42,141 bases of DNA from Flavipsychrobacter sp. (GTDB taxonomy: Bacteria > Bacteroidota > Bacteroidia > Chitinophagales > Chitinophagaceae), in contig JAOQAP010000010.1 in assembly GCA_025963465.1 (NCBI GenBank), positions 1 through 42,141 of the forward strand, read 5' to 3'. Of this stretch, positions 1 to 8,683 are shown in pieces. The position numbers were made by a program, and so were the translations under genes. The notes beneath the pieces are model-generated. The model made no database searches. It saw nothing but the letters and a program-made list of their open reading frames with translations, and was not told the origin of the DNA. Position 1 is the first letter of the stretch. Each line of letters starts with the position of its first letter.

Positions 1-1
1 C

Positions 2-391
2 CACATTCAAATGATAGATAATTTATCGAATAAGAACAACGAACGTGGATTTATGGCGCAAGGTAGAAGCAAGAAGAACCCCCGAAGATTTGTACTAGGA
101 ACTAGGCTATTGGAGGCGCTTACTCAATTAAACTTGCTTGAAAGCAACAATGATACGTTGACTTCAAAAGCCGTTTCTATTGAAGAGTTAATGCAAATAT
201 TTAAAGATCGATATGGGCTAATTATTAACGGTCTTGATGACAAGCGTTTTGCGGATGCTGATTTGAACACAATTCAAGCGTTTAAAGAGAATGTTTCAGC
301 GTTTAAAAACAAACTCCGGCAAATTGGATTTTACAATGACCTAAGCGATGCATTTATACTTCAAAAAATCAGACCTCGCTACGAAATATAA
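2..391 (+). CDS. C-terminal part of an unrecognised protein, 5' partial
   Basis: I do not recognise this protein. The reading frame is open to the left edge of the window, so the ATG at 11 may be internal and the visible 126-130 residues may be only the C-terminus of a longer protein. The visible part is basic near the front (GRSKKNPRRF) and then alternates short predicted helices with a small hairpin, as a winged-helix or helical interaction domain would. It ends with a conserved-looking tail rich in aromatic and basic residues (FILQKIRPRYEI). It stops five bases before the start of the large ATPase gene, so the two are almost certainly co-transcribed. If the start at 11 or 53 is real it would be a small basic partner protein. 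Confidence 0.6.
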   Translation, partial: HIQMIDNLSNKNNERGFMAQGRSKKNPRRFVLGTRLLEALTQLNLLESNNDTLTSKAVSIEELMQIFKDRYGLIINGLDDKRFADADLNTIQAFKENVSAFKNKLRQIGFYNDLSDAFILQKIRPRYEI

Positions 392-396
392 AAGAC

Positions 397-3300
397 ATGA
401 TATTTACAACTCAATATTATCAATACATTGTTGAACTCATTATTGAAAAATACAAAACCGAGTTCAGTGAGGCTACGAAGGGTCATTGTATAAAAATTAC
501 TGGTCTTGGAAGAGATCAAGTGTATCCTTTATTGACCCGAATCAGAACGGACTTTAAAAATATTGATTCATTTATACTGTCGGATAAAATTATGGGTGAT
601 GACATACACGTCTCTCCTTCTAAGCTTATCAATTACAGGAACAATGAAGAGAAACCATTACTGGTATTGATACCTGCGAATAATAGAACTGCGGCAGAGG
701 ATTCTTATGGCAATACTACTTTTAAGGATATTAGTTTGGTTGGTATTGAAGATGATTTGGCAAAAACCTTACTTAGTAAGGCTCCGTCAACTACAAAGCC
801 GTTGGTGGATGAGATATACAACTACTTCGGTAAAATACCATTAAATGATTGGATTCAATTTTTGATAGCTATTGAAATTAATGGCTGGAGTAGAGAAGAA
901 ATTGGCAATAGCCTGTACTTGCTCGGGTTAATCCCCGATTCGCTATTAGGCGCAGAGGAATCTAAAACAAGAGCTAGGCTAAATTTTAATACAATCAGCA
1001 GTGAAAAATTAGCTGATTTTAATAGGACGATTTTTGAGCGACTTAAAGATTTGCCATTAGAAAAGAACTCCATTCAGAAAGACATCATTTCATTATTGAA
1101 AACTGCCAATGAAATTAGAAATCGAAAAGATCTGGTGAAGTTAGTTGCTGAAAAATTCCCGATGCTTAATTTTTCCAACTGGCCAATACCTGATTTGAAT
1201 GTAGAAAATGTCAGGTTAACTGTTGAGCATCTCAAGTCAACTGAATTTAAAAACATTGATGGCGTTAAATGCTTGGTTGTGTCAACCGGGAAAGCGGGGA
1301 AATTCAAAGCAAGAATTACTACAGTTCCTGAACTAAAAACCATACAAGAGCTTGCATTTTTTAGAGTTGTATTGATGGCGTCAAATGGTTTAGCAGGTGA
1401 GTTTGTTCAAGAACTGAAGAAATTTAAGAACTCTGCTAGCAAACTGCCTTATAAAGATTTAAACGTCTCTATAGATTCGAATACTATAAGCGAGGGAACT
1501 TATTTCTTAAAGGTCTTGGCAGAAGATGAAAATGGTGTTGTTTTAAATTCGGATGATTTCTTTAAAGATGATGCTGTAGAAAGACACTGGCGAGAACTAA
1601 AAGCCACCGATAGCGCAGCCTCAAAATCTACGATTGAGAGAAAGCTTACTTGCGACAGTGAAGATTTTTATTTCACTATCTCACAGGAAGAAGAACGAGA
1701 TGGTGAAAGCTTCAGAAAAGATAAGCTTAGTAATGTAATACAAGCCTTCTTTAGGTTTAGAATAGATCAACTTAAAGTGGGGGCAGAACTATCGGAACCT
1801 GTTCCTGAAGAAGGCACGGCTCAGTGGATAGGGCAGCCCACAGAAACGACCAAGGCAACATACCATGTGCGATTTGATTCTAAACACGATTATCAGATTA
1901 ACTTGTCAGCTAAACTATATTTAGTTGAAAAAACATTCCTTAAATATCCTGATCAGCTTGGTCAGGTTACTGCGGTTGCATCTAACAACCCAACACAAAT
2001 TGCGCTGAATTCCTTAAAATTTAGTTCTTCTGATATTCTAAATCAATTAGCACCTCCAAAGCTATTGCAGGCTAGAAAAGAATTGTTTGAATCAATAAGT
2101 AATTCTGCATCCAATAAAAGCGGTGTGCTGTTCACTACCTCTTTAAACGATTTCTACAATCTGGCTATCGCCTATTTAGATGAATTCCACATTTGGACAA
2201 ATGATCTTAAAGAACGTTTTCAAAACTTACTACCGGAAAACACCGACGAAGCCAGGGAACTACATGAATTGTTGTTAGAATTACAATCGGTAGATATCGT
2301 AACACTTCAAACAAGGCTAGATGATAATAAGCCACTTAATGTAAAACTACTTTCGCCACTTCATCCTCTGCGATTAGGCTGGCTGGTAAATTTAATTGAT
2401 CTCTTTAATGATTGGGAAGTAAAGACCGTAGGTAATTCGAAATACAGAAAAGATTGGATAAACAATTTGGACAGCTTATTCCTAGGTGAATTAACTCCAG
2501 AAAATAACCCACTAGTACTTATAGACACCGAATCAAAACAATCGTATCAATATGCCGGAGAACTTGCATATGGATGGGGGCTTTATATAAAACCCATCGA
2601 TGATGGCTCTGGTTCTAATACACTGATTTCAATAAATCGGCAGATCAAAACTTTTCTTTCGCGAATTCTGAATATTGATAAAGAGAATCGAATAGACAGC
2701 GAGGTTTCTGAAAAACTAATTATTAAACACTTAAGAAACTATATAACTCAGCACCCTTACACAGATTGTTTAGTAATCAACTTGTTTAATGCCGGAGATG
2801 CTACTGCATTTGCCAACGCATTAGTAGAATTAGAACAAAATCCAGCTCATACGCAGCTAAGATATGAGATACGACTTTTCAAAGGCGAGGATAGTATTAT
2901 TGACCATGGGGAAGGGTTAAAAAACTTATTAAATCCAGAATTTAATGTATCTGAAGAAGCTGAAGCCTTCTCGCAACCGTCTTATAATAGGTTGTTTCCC
3001 AAACTTCGGTTCTCCATTAATCAGATTAATGAGTTTCTAAATTCACCGTCTGATTTTGGGTCACATTTAAGTTTTGTAATTAGCCCGTTCCCGTCCAAAA
3101 CTGAGCTATATAAGCCCATTGGTCAGCAGGTTTCATTCTTTTTAAATGGATTAATCACTAACCCAACTATCGAAGTCACAGAAAATGGAAGTGAGATACA
3201 ATGGAATAAATTTATCTACCCCAATAAGTCAAAGAATAAGCGAGCGGATACTTCTATATCCATATTCGAAAATATTCAGATTTTTATCGCGGGTGCATTA

Positions 3301-5751
3301 GCTTCAAAATACACTGATTCACTTCCAGCCACATCATTACTATTAAAGGAGGCTGATAAGGTATTAATCAATAACATACACGATTATTCTGATTGGGTAA
3401 TAACCTTTGACAAAAATCTCGGTCCTGAGATATATGATTTACCTGGAAAAGACGGTGAGATACCATTTTTGTTAGATTATGTTCCCGGTGAAGAAGTTAC
3501 TGGCATTTCAAGCTATTTAACTACAAGACCAACATCTGAAATTGTTGGCCTGCTAGGGCCACATTTTCAAGAGTACGACATATCTATTGACCAAGAGAGT
3601 AACAATGCTACCTTGAAAATGCTGCTTGAAGATTTGAGAGCTGTTAGTAGTTCACTTATTATGCAATTAAACTCGAGCAAGAACAAAGCATTTGAAGTTG
3701 TTGGTGCTGCTTTTACAAAAAGAGTATTAGAGAAGAAAAAAATACTAACTAATTCATTTTTAATTCCGATTGACTTACATCAGGATTTGTTCGAAGGATT
3801 GAGTACTGAAAGCAAAAGTCGTGCTGATCATTTATTGGTAAGTATAGACGTGGACAAAAGGATTATCGAAATGATGGTCATTGAGGTTAAGTGCAGAAAG
3901 TATTTGTCAACTTCAGAGTCAGATGATCTTAAATTGAAAATGAAGGAGCAAATTAACAATACTATTCATGCTTTAAAATTCCATTTTGATCCTGAAAATA
4001 GCACAACGGAAGACCGGTTAGACAGGGCGATAAAAAATAAAGAGCTTAAGTCGCTTTTAGAGTTTTACATAAATCGTGCATTGAGATACGAACAGCTTAG
4101 CTTAAACACATACCAGCATTACATTAGCTTTATACACAACCTCGATTTAGGATTTACTATCGGCTTCAAAGAATTGGGTATTATTTTCGATTTTAGTGCA
4201 GCACAACGTCATAAAAAAGAAGAATATAGTTCTACTTTAACCTATTTCACATTTGGATCGTCGTTAATTAAGGAGATACTTGACCCTGAATCTGACCTTA
4301 ATACTCAAAGACTTGAAAAGATATCTGAAGATGAAGCATTCTTTGACTATTTCAGTGGCACTAAAGAACTATCTCCGTTTATTCAGCAGCGATTTGTCGT
4401 TAAAAAGCCAACCGAAGCAGAGAAAGTATATTCTGACAATATTTCTAATCCCACAATAGTAAGTGAGCCAGCTTCTGAAACAGAAGTTAAAGAAGAAGAA
4501 AATAATAATAAAGTTGAAAAAAAATTAGAGACTGTTGCCGATGCGCCACCAGCATATGATATTGTAATTGGAAAGACATCAGATAGTCTACAATATGGAA
4601 TACTTGGGAAGACATTGCAGGGGAAATCGATTGCGCTTGATTCCAATGAGACAAATACAATTAGCTTGTTCGGCGTACAAGGAGGTGGCAAAAGTTATAC
4701 TATTGGCACGATTACTGAAATGATGTTACAGTCATTTAGAAACATCAACTATCTCCAAGCTCCACTTGCTGGTGTGATTTTTCACTATAGCGATACAATG
4801 GATTATGCACCGGAAGCAACTTCTATGATTTATGCAAATGATAAAGAAAAGGAAATTCAACAATTAAGGGCAAAATATGGTGCGGAGCCGGACAGTCTGG
4901 ATGATGTAATCTTACTTACTCCTGTAGATAAGATTGACGATAGAAGAGCTCAATACCCTTCGATTAGTGTTGAAAAAATTGCTTTTAATTCAAATGATTT
5001 AAATATCCAAGATTGGATGTTCTTGCTCGGTGCAATTGGTAACGATGCTACTTATATCCGACAATTAAAAGCAATCATGAGAGAGATAAGGAGCAATATT
5101 ACTTTGGGAGAACTACGAAACAGGATTGAAAATTCTATCCTTTTAACCAACGCCCAAAGGGCATTAGCAATGCAGCGATTGAGTTTTGCATCTCAATATA
5201 TAGACGATAGCTACTCCCTAAAAACCTATCTCAAACCCGGTAGGCTTATAATTGTTGATTTAAGAGATGAGTTTATTGAGAAGGATGAAGCACTAGGTTT
5301 ATTTGTTATTATGCTTAATATTTTTTCGGGAATAAAAGAAGTTTCTGGAAAGAAATTCAATAAGTTTATTGTTTTTGACGAGGCTCACAAATACATGAAT
5401 AACAAAGATTTGACGACAACTATTGTTACTGCAATAAGAGAAATGAGGCATAAGGGAGTATCAATTTTGATTGCAAGTCAAGATCCACCAAGTTTGCCTA
5501 GCGAAATCATTGAATTGAGCAGTATCTTAATAATGCACAAATTTAATAGCCCACAATGGCTGAAACATGTCCAAAAATCAATAACTCCCGTAAGTGAATT
5601 AAATTCTATTGATTTAGCGTCACTATCACCTGGAGAGGCTTTTTTATGGGCAACTAAGTCAACCGACAAGATGATCATGCAACGACCTATAAAAATATTC
5701 ACTCGACCTAGAGTAACTAAACATGGTGGTACAACAATTGAGGCGGTTTAA
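397..5751 (+). CDS. Giant HerA/FtsK-like ATPase with embedded PD-(D/E)XK-like nuclease motif (DptH-like architecture)
   Basis: This 1784-residue protein has a C-terminal P-loop ATPase. The Walker A motif is GVQGGGKS at residues 1426-1433 and the Walker B motif is VFDEAH with the acidic pair at 1661-1662. It is followed by a HerA-like segment (ILIASQDPPSLPSEI) that fits a sensor and arginine-finger region. About 260 residues upstream of Walker A there is D1144 and then E1163-V-K1165 after a beta-hairpin, the usual spacing of a PD-(D/E)XK nuclease core. A Glu/Lys-rich linker near 1365-1390 separates the two parts. The first 1100 residues match nothing I can name. Length and layout recall DptH, the large ATPase of phosphorothioate-dependent restriction, and related phage-defence ATPases; that is an architectural resemblance, not a demonstrated homology. 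A PP2C phosphatase gene starts two bases after its stop codon. The most likely role is DNA translocation or cleavage in a defence complex. Confidence 0.8.
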   Translation: MIFTTQYYQYIVELIIEKYKTEFSEATKGHCIKITGLGRDQVYPLLTRIRTDFKNIDSFILSDKIMGDDIHVSPSKLINYRNNEEKPLLVLIPANNRTAAEDSYGNTTFKDISLVGIEDDLAKTLLSKAPSTTKPLVDEIYNYFGKIPLNDWIQFLIAIEINGWSREEIGNSLYLLGLIPDSLLGAEESKTRARLNFNTISSEKLADFNRTIFERLKDLPLEKNSIQKDIISLLKTANEIRNRKDLVKLVAEKFPMLNFSNWPIPDLNVENVRLTVEHLKSTEFKNIDGVKCLVVSTGKAGKFKARITTVPELKTIQELAFFRVVLMASNGLAGEFVQELKKFKNSASKLPYKDLNVSIDSNTISEGTYFLKVLAEDENGVVLNSDDFFKDDAVERHWRELKATDSAASKSTIERKLTCDSEDFYFTISQEEERDGESFRKDKLSNVIQAFFRFRIDQLKVGAELSEPVPEEGTAQWIGQPTETTKATYHVRFDSKHDYQINLSAKLYLVEKTFLKYPDQLGQVTAVASNNPTQIALNSLKFSSSDILNQLAPPKLLQARKELFESISNSASNKSGVLFTTSLNDFYNLAIAYLDEFHIWTNDLKERFQNLLPENTDEARELHELLLELQSVDIVTLQTRLDDNKPLNVKLLSPLHPLRLGWLVNLIDLFNDWEVKTVGNSKYRKDWINNLDSLFLGELTPENNPLVLIDTESKQSYQYAGELAYGWGLYIKPIDDGSGSNTLISINRQIKTFLSRILNIDKENRIDSEVSEKLIIKHLRNYITQHPYTDCLVINLFNAGDATAFANALVELEQNPAHTQLRYEIRLFKGEDSIIDHGEGLKNLLNPEFNVSEEAEAFSQPSYNRLFPKLRFSINQINEFLNSPSDFGSHLSFVISPFPSKTELYKPIGQQVSFFLNGLITNPTIEVTENGSEIQWNKFIYPNKSKNKRADTSISIFENIQIFIAGALASKYTDSLPATSLLLKEADKVLINNIHDYSDWVITFDKNLGPEIYDLPGKDGEIPFLLDYVPGEEVTGISSYLTTRPTSEIVGLLGPHFQEYDISIDQESNNATLKMLLEDLRAVSSSLIMQLNSSKNKAFEVVGAAFTKRVLEKKKILTNSFLIPIDLHQDLFEGLSTESKSRADHLLVSIDVDKRIIEMMVIEVKCRKYLSTSESDDLKLKMKEQINNTIHALKFHFDPENSTTEDRLDRAIKNKELKSLLEFYINRALRYEQLSLNTYQHYISFIHNLDLGFTIGFKELGIIFDFSAAQRHKKEEYSSTLTYFTFGSSLIKEILDPESDLNTQRLEKISEDEAFFDYFSGTKELSPFIQQRFVVKKPTEAEKVYSDNISNPTIVSEPASETEVKEEENNNKVEKKLETVADAPPAYDIVIGKTSDSLQYGILGKTLQGKSIALDSNETNTISLFGVQGGGKSYTIGTITEMMLQSFRNINYLQAPLAGVIFHYSDTMDYAPEATSMIYANDKEKEIQQLRAKYGAEPDSLDDVILLTPVDKIDDRRAQYPSISVEKIAFNSNDLNIQDWMFLLGAIGNDATYIRQLKAIMREIRSNITLGELRNRIENSILLTNAQRALAMQRLSFASQYIDDSYSLKTYLKPGRLIIVDLRDEFIEKDEALGLFVIMLNIFSGIKEVSGKKFNKFIVFDEAHKYMNNKDLTTTIVTAIREMRHKGVSILIASQDPPSLPSEIIELSSILIMHKFNSPQWLKHVQKSITPVSELNSIDLASLSPGEAFLWATKSTDKMIMQRPIKIFTRPRVTKHGGTTIEAV

Positions 5752-5752
5752 T

Positions 5753-6436
5753 ATGAGATATTATCATTTTTCGGAAATAGGGCTTAGAGAAACCAATGAG
5801 GATGTTATCTACTGCGATAGCGATAAAGAACAGTCTTTATTCATGATAGCAGACGGAATGGGTGGATATGACTTTGGTGAAATTGCAGCTCGTCTTGCTA
5901 CTGAGACAATTTCCCAGTGCTTCGCTGAGAATCTTAATAATGTAAATGACGAATTGATTGTACATGCATTTCAAAAAGCCCATAATTTAATTAAGGTTAA
6001 TCTTAATGATGCGGGAACAACCATAGGTGGAATATATATATCGCATGGTGTTGCTTACCTATTCTGGGCCGGAGATGTAAAAATCCTATTAAAGAATGAC
6101 ACGGAGTTTTATCAGACGAAAGATCATACTCTATATAATTTGCTAAAAGACGAAAGTATATTTATTAAGTCGGAGGAAATCCCTCGGCTAAAAAACACGG
6201 TCATAAGATCTTTAGGTGGGAAATCCAATTCTTATATACCTGAAATACATAAACTAAATATCGGAACTGATTTTTCTGCAATAATCTGTTCGGACGGAGT
6301 GCATAGCCACATCAACAGTGATAGTTTGTTCCAACTTCTGCAAAACGGGAACTGGAGTTTAGCATTAGATACACTAAAAGCAAGCGGAAAACAGGGAAGT
6401 GACAATTATAGTTCAGTCCTAATCTCATCCAAATAA
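5753..6436 (+). CDS. PP2C-family protein serine/threonine phosphatase
   Basis: All main PP2C motifs are visible: an N-terminal GLRETNED segment with the metal-binding acidic residue, IADGMGGYDFGEIAA (metal-binding Asp plus the GG turn), AGDVKILL, SDGVHSH, and the terminal DNYSSVLI with its metal-binding Asp. At 227 residues it is a bare catalytic domain, with no membrane segment or signal peptide, so it should be cytosolic. An in-frame ATG at 5723 exists inside the ATPase gene, but the PP2C fold begins at the ATG at 5753, just after the ATPase stop, so I prefer that start. Metal-dependent dephosphorylation of Ser/Thr in a partner is the expected reaction. No kinase gene is visible; one may lie upstream of the window. 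In defence loci such phosphatases are thought to control a toxic effector, which is inference here. Confidence 0.9.
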   Translation: MRYYHFSEIGLRETNEDVIYCDSDKEQSLFMIADGMGGYDFGEIAARLATETISQCFAENLNNVNDELIVHAFQKAHNLIKVNLNDAGTTIGGIYISHGVAYLFWAGDVKILLKNDTEFYQTKDHTLYNLLKDESIFIKSEEIPRLKNTVIRSLGGKSNSYIPEIHKLNIGTDFSAIICSDGVHSHINSDSLFQLLQNGNWSLALDTLKASGKQGSDNYSSVLISSK

Positions 6437-6670
6437 TAGTAATCAAATCTCATTGCCATACTATTTTGTAAGTGCCCCATTTTGACGGCATTAATTCTTT
6501 AATAATCTTTAATAATCAGGCACTATAGTTAATCAGTACACAATTAGAACAATATTGGTACTGCTATTATTTTCTACTAATACTATAGCATAGATTGCTG
6601 CATCCTTACAGTTCTTGGCGATGTTTCATACCTTTTTGTTGACTTCTTCTCTGAAAAGCTCTGCTATATA

Positions 6671-6709
6671 AAACAAAGGACAGTAAATGCCTTTTGTTGT
6701 CCTTTGTTT
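6671..6709. repeat. Perfect 12-base inverted repeat
   Basis: AAACAAAGGACA at 6671-6682 is the exact reverse complement of the bases at 6698-6709, with a 15-base loop. It lies 235 bases after the phosphatase stop. It could be a terminator-like RNA hairpin or a protein-binding site. It lacks a clear T-tract and the stem is AT-rich. Confidence 0.5.
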
Positions 6710-7003
6710 CCTGCATCGATACTTTTCCGGGTAAAGTTGGCTACTACAACATGCCGGACTATGCCTAAGCAGGGAATGTTACCGCCTTAGGTGCCTGCAA
6801 CTACCCAAACTGAAAAGCGCCCTTTTCGGCGAAAGTACCTTTGTGCCTGCAATGAGAGGAGCTCCAAAGAGGGAAAAACTGGCACAAATGGGGAATGTGG
6901 TGAATTAATGGTCCTGAATGGCCCAAACAGGGAAGTGTGCCTTTTTACCCATTGTACCTTTAATAAAATCAACAGCAAATGTTGGGAAGTTCAAGCCATT
7001 TAT

Positions 7004-7120
7004 GGAATTGTTCGTGGCGTATCGTAAGGTATTCCCTGAGTGCAATAAGTACCATTTTGCCATTCTAGCAAAAAGGGAACAAAAAGGAATTGTTCAGCAC
7101 AACTCGGAATTGTTCGGAAC
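7004..7120. promoter_or_regulatory. Three GGAATTGTTC repeats, operator-like, upstream of the HTH gene
   Basis: GGAATTGTTC occurs at 7004-7013, 7085-7094 and 7105-7114. The last two are 20 bases apart, about two helical turns. The last copy also opens the palindrome TGTTC-G-GAACA at 7110-7120. The cluster ends about 50 bases before the promoter-like motif of the HTH gene, where a repressor or recombination directionality factor could bind. No binding protein is known from the sequence itself. Confidence 0.4.
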
Positions 7121-7170
7121 AGTACGACACAAGATGACATGAAGCTGGAAATGAGGTTTTTTGACCAAAG

Positions 7171-7178
7171 TAGCTTTG
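7171..7178 (+). promoter_or_regulatory. Bacteroidota-type -7 promoter element for the HTH gene
   Basis: TAGCTTTG fits the consensus TAnnTTTG exactly and lies 27 bases before the ATG at 7206. No good TTTG is seen at the usual spacing upstream, so only half the promoter is convincing and an activator may be needed. Confidence 0.4.
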
Positions 7179-7205
7179 TGGATTTACATAAAAAATGAGC
7201 AGTAT

Positions 7206-7472
7206 ATGGAAGAGCAACTAATAAGAATGGAAGAAAAAATGGATCTGCTTATCAAAGAGGTAATTGGTTTGAAGAAACGACTGGACAACCTCAGTCACAT
7301 GCCAAGAGATAAACCACTGCCGATGAACGGGGCAGCGGAGTATTTGAATTTATCAGTGTCCCGGCTTTATGGATTAATATATTCCGGTGAGTTAACACCC
7401 ATTCAAAGAAGTAAGAAGGGTAGAATACTTTTTTCGCAGGAGGAGTTGAAGAGGTATTTGAATAACAAGTAG
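7206..7472 (+). CDS. Excisionase-like helix-turn-helix DNA-binding protein
   Basis: The protein has 88 residues from the ATG at 7206. A TTG 45 bases earlier would extend the frame but overlaps the likely promoter. The N-terminal 35 residues are charged and heptad-like (EEQLIRMEEKMDLLIKEV), suggesting a coiled coil for dimerisation. The C-terminal half is a MerR/AlpA-type winged helix: PLPMNGAAEYLNLSVSRLY for the HTH, then IYSGELTPIQRSKKGRILF for the wing, then a closing helix. This is the pattern of HTH_17 (excisionase-family) proteins common in mobile elements of Bacteroidota. Its likely job is control of the recombinase downstream or of element excision, possibly through the repeats just upstream. 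Confidence 0.8.
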   Translation: MEEQLIRMEEKMDLLIKEVIGLKKRLDNLSHMPRDKPLPMNGAAEYLNLSVSRLYGLIYSGELTPIQRSKKGRILFSQEELKRYLNNK

Positions 7473-7504
7473 AAAAATCTAAAACACAAAAAACGATTAA
7501 TAAA

Positions 7505-8359
7505 ATGGCAATAATAAAAGAGGTTTATTCATCGACAAGGGTTAATCTGATTTATCAGCTACTAAGAAACGAAGCTGATAATGGCACTCCAAAAGAATAC
7601 GATGTGAGGGTCGACGAGCTAAAGGTAGTGTCGCGAACATCTGATCCGGAACGGTTTCACGGACACGAGGAATTTGTTTTACCGGAAACAAGGAGTATCA
7701 TCATCAACATTTATGACGGCACTTCAAACAGGTGTAACCGTTATAATTTACTGCTAAGAGAAGAAGACCCATCGCAGCAAGAGTTATCAGGAATAGAAAA
7801 GTCTATTAACACAAAAATGCTTCAGGAGAGAAAGAAATGGGAATTTGACAAGTTAAAAGAGGACTACGATGATCTAAAAGAACAGTTGGGTGAGGCAGAG
7901 GAATATGCTGAGCAGCTAAAAGGCAAGATAGAGCAGCTTGAAGCTGAGAAAAGCACGAAATCGAATAAAATTACCGAGACCATCGTTGGTTTAGCAGGGA
8001 TGTTTCTTGCGAGCAAACCGAATGCGCTTAGTGGTATTCCCTTGATCGGCGATCTTTTAGGAGGCAATAAGACCATTCCATTGCCAGTGGAAGAAACATC
8101 TGGAGCCACCGTTCAGGAAGAAGATAGTACAGCTACCTTTCAGAAAATGGTTACACCCAAAGCATTTACCGGAGATATAACGGAGGGAGATGAACAAAGC
8201 CTTAAGGATGCATTGAGTCCATTCTTTAAACCGGAATATATTGACAGGGTGGTGCAGATCATTCAATACCTGTTTATGCACAATTCCTTTGTTGACCAAA
8301 CGATCACTGTTATGGAACATGCAATAAAGCAGGGTGACCAAACAAAAAAGGCAGCGTAA
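7505..8359 (+). CDS. Unrecognised coiled-coil protein of the mobile module
   Basis: I do not recognise this 284-residue protein. Residues 1-95 look like a small beta-rich domain. Residues about 100-155 form a strongly charged heptad region (EFDKLKEDYDDLKEQLGEAE), a clear coiled coil. Residues 160-190 are less polar and glycine-rich (GIPLIGDLLGG) and could touch a membrane or form an oligomer contact, but are too weak to call a membrane helix. The C-terminal 70 residues are acidic and helical. It starts 32 bases after the HTH gene and is followed by another small gene, so it is probably in one transcript with them. A structural role in DNA transfer or maintenance is possible but not shown. Confidence 0.7.
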   Translation: MAIIKEVYSSTRVNLIYQLLRNEADNGTPKEYDVRVDELKVVSRTSDPERFHGHEEFVLPETRSIIINIYDGTSNRCNRYNLLLREEDPSQQELSGIEKSINTKMLQERKKWEFDKLKEDYDDLKEQLGEAEEYAEQLKGKIEQLEAEKSTKSNKITETIVGLAGMFLASKPNALSGIPLIGDLLGGNKTIPLPVEETSGATVQEEDSTATFQKMVTPKAFTGDITEGDEQSLKDALSPFFKPEYIDRVVQIIQYLFMHNSFVDQTITVMEHAIKQGDQTKKAA

Positions 8360-8385
8360 TTCAATTTCAACTTTAAAATCAGACA

Positions 8386-8580
8386 ATGGCACATTATACA
8401 TTACCGATAACGATTGAAGCAAATTCCCAGGCTGAAGCCGAACAAAAATTGCAGCAATTGATACAAGCAGCAGCCTTGCCCAGGCGAACTGCCGTAACTA
8501 AAGCAGTAGGAAGCATATTAGTTGAAATGTTGGACTACTATATGGTTAAACATGCACCCGCTAAGGCTATTGATAAGTAA
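8386..8580 (+). CDS. Small unrecognised protein (64 aa)
   Basis: It starts 26 bases after the coiled-coil gene on the same strand. The sequence begins with a short beta strand (HYTLPITIEA), continues with an alanine/glutamine-rich helix (AEAEQKLQQLIQAA) and ends with a second helix and a lysine tail. There is no signal peptide, cysteine motif or membrane segment. The layout beta-helix-helix is that of many small phage and plasmid accessory proteins. No function can be assigned. Codon use and position make it likely to be real. Confidence 0.55.
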   Translation: MAHYTLPITIEANSQAEAEQKLQQLIQAAALPRRTAVTKAVGSILVEMLDYYMVKHAPAKAIDK

Positions 8581-8674
8581 GGCAATATTGGGAAGTCGTT
8601 AAAAATCAGCAGGATAAAAAGTGAATGAAAACCTAATACTTAAAAATCATAGCACATTGATAATCAATTAGTTG

Positions 8675-8682
8675 TATTTTTG
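8675..8682 (+). promoter_or_regulatory. Bacteroidota-type -7 element directly before an ATG
   Basis: TATTTTTG is an exact TAnnTTTG match ending one base before the ATG at 8684. ATTG at 8656-8659 sits at the right distance for the -33 part. Transcription would begin at or just inside the start codon, implying a leaderless message or a start further downstream. Confidence 0.45.
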
Positions 8683-8683
8683 T

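Larger units (their letters stand above)
6437..7205. other. Long region without a convincing gene, rich in short repeats
   Basis: Between the phosphatase and the HTH gene I see no convincing coding region. The short open frames around 6790-7140 overlap one another on both strands, have no family features and do not look like proteins. The region holds a doubled CTTTAATAAT unit near 6500, a perfect 12-base inverted repeat (6671-6709), several related fragments mixing GGCACAAA, GTGCC and TACCTTT, and three copies of GGAATTGTTC (7004, 7085, 7105). It may contain control sites for the mobile module, an untranslated RNA, or decayed DNA from an older insertion. Confidence 0.5.

Noticed and set aside
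5723-5752. Earlier ATG start for the PP2C gene
   Set aside because: It lies inside the ATPase gene and adds ten residues before the conserved start of the PP2C fold; the ATG at 5753 fits better.
6787-7142. Short overlapping open frames between the phosphatase and the HTH gene
   Set aside because: They overlap on both strands, have no recognisable family features, unusual composition and no clear starts; more likely chance frames in repeat-rich DNA.
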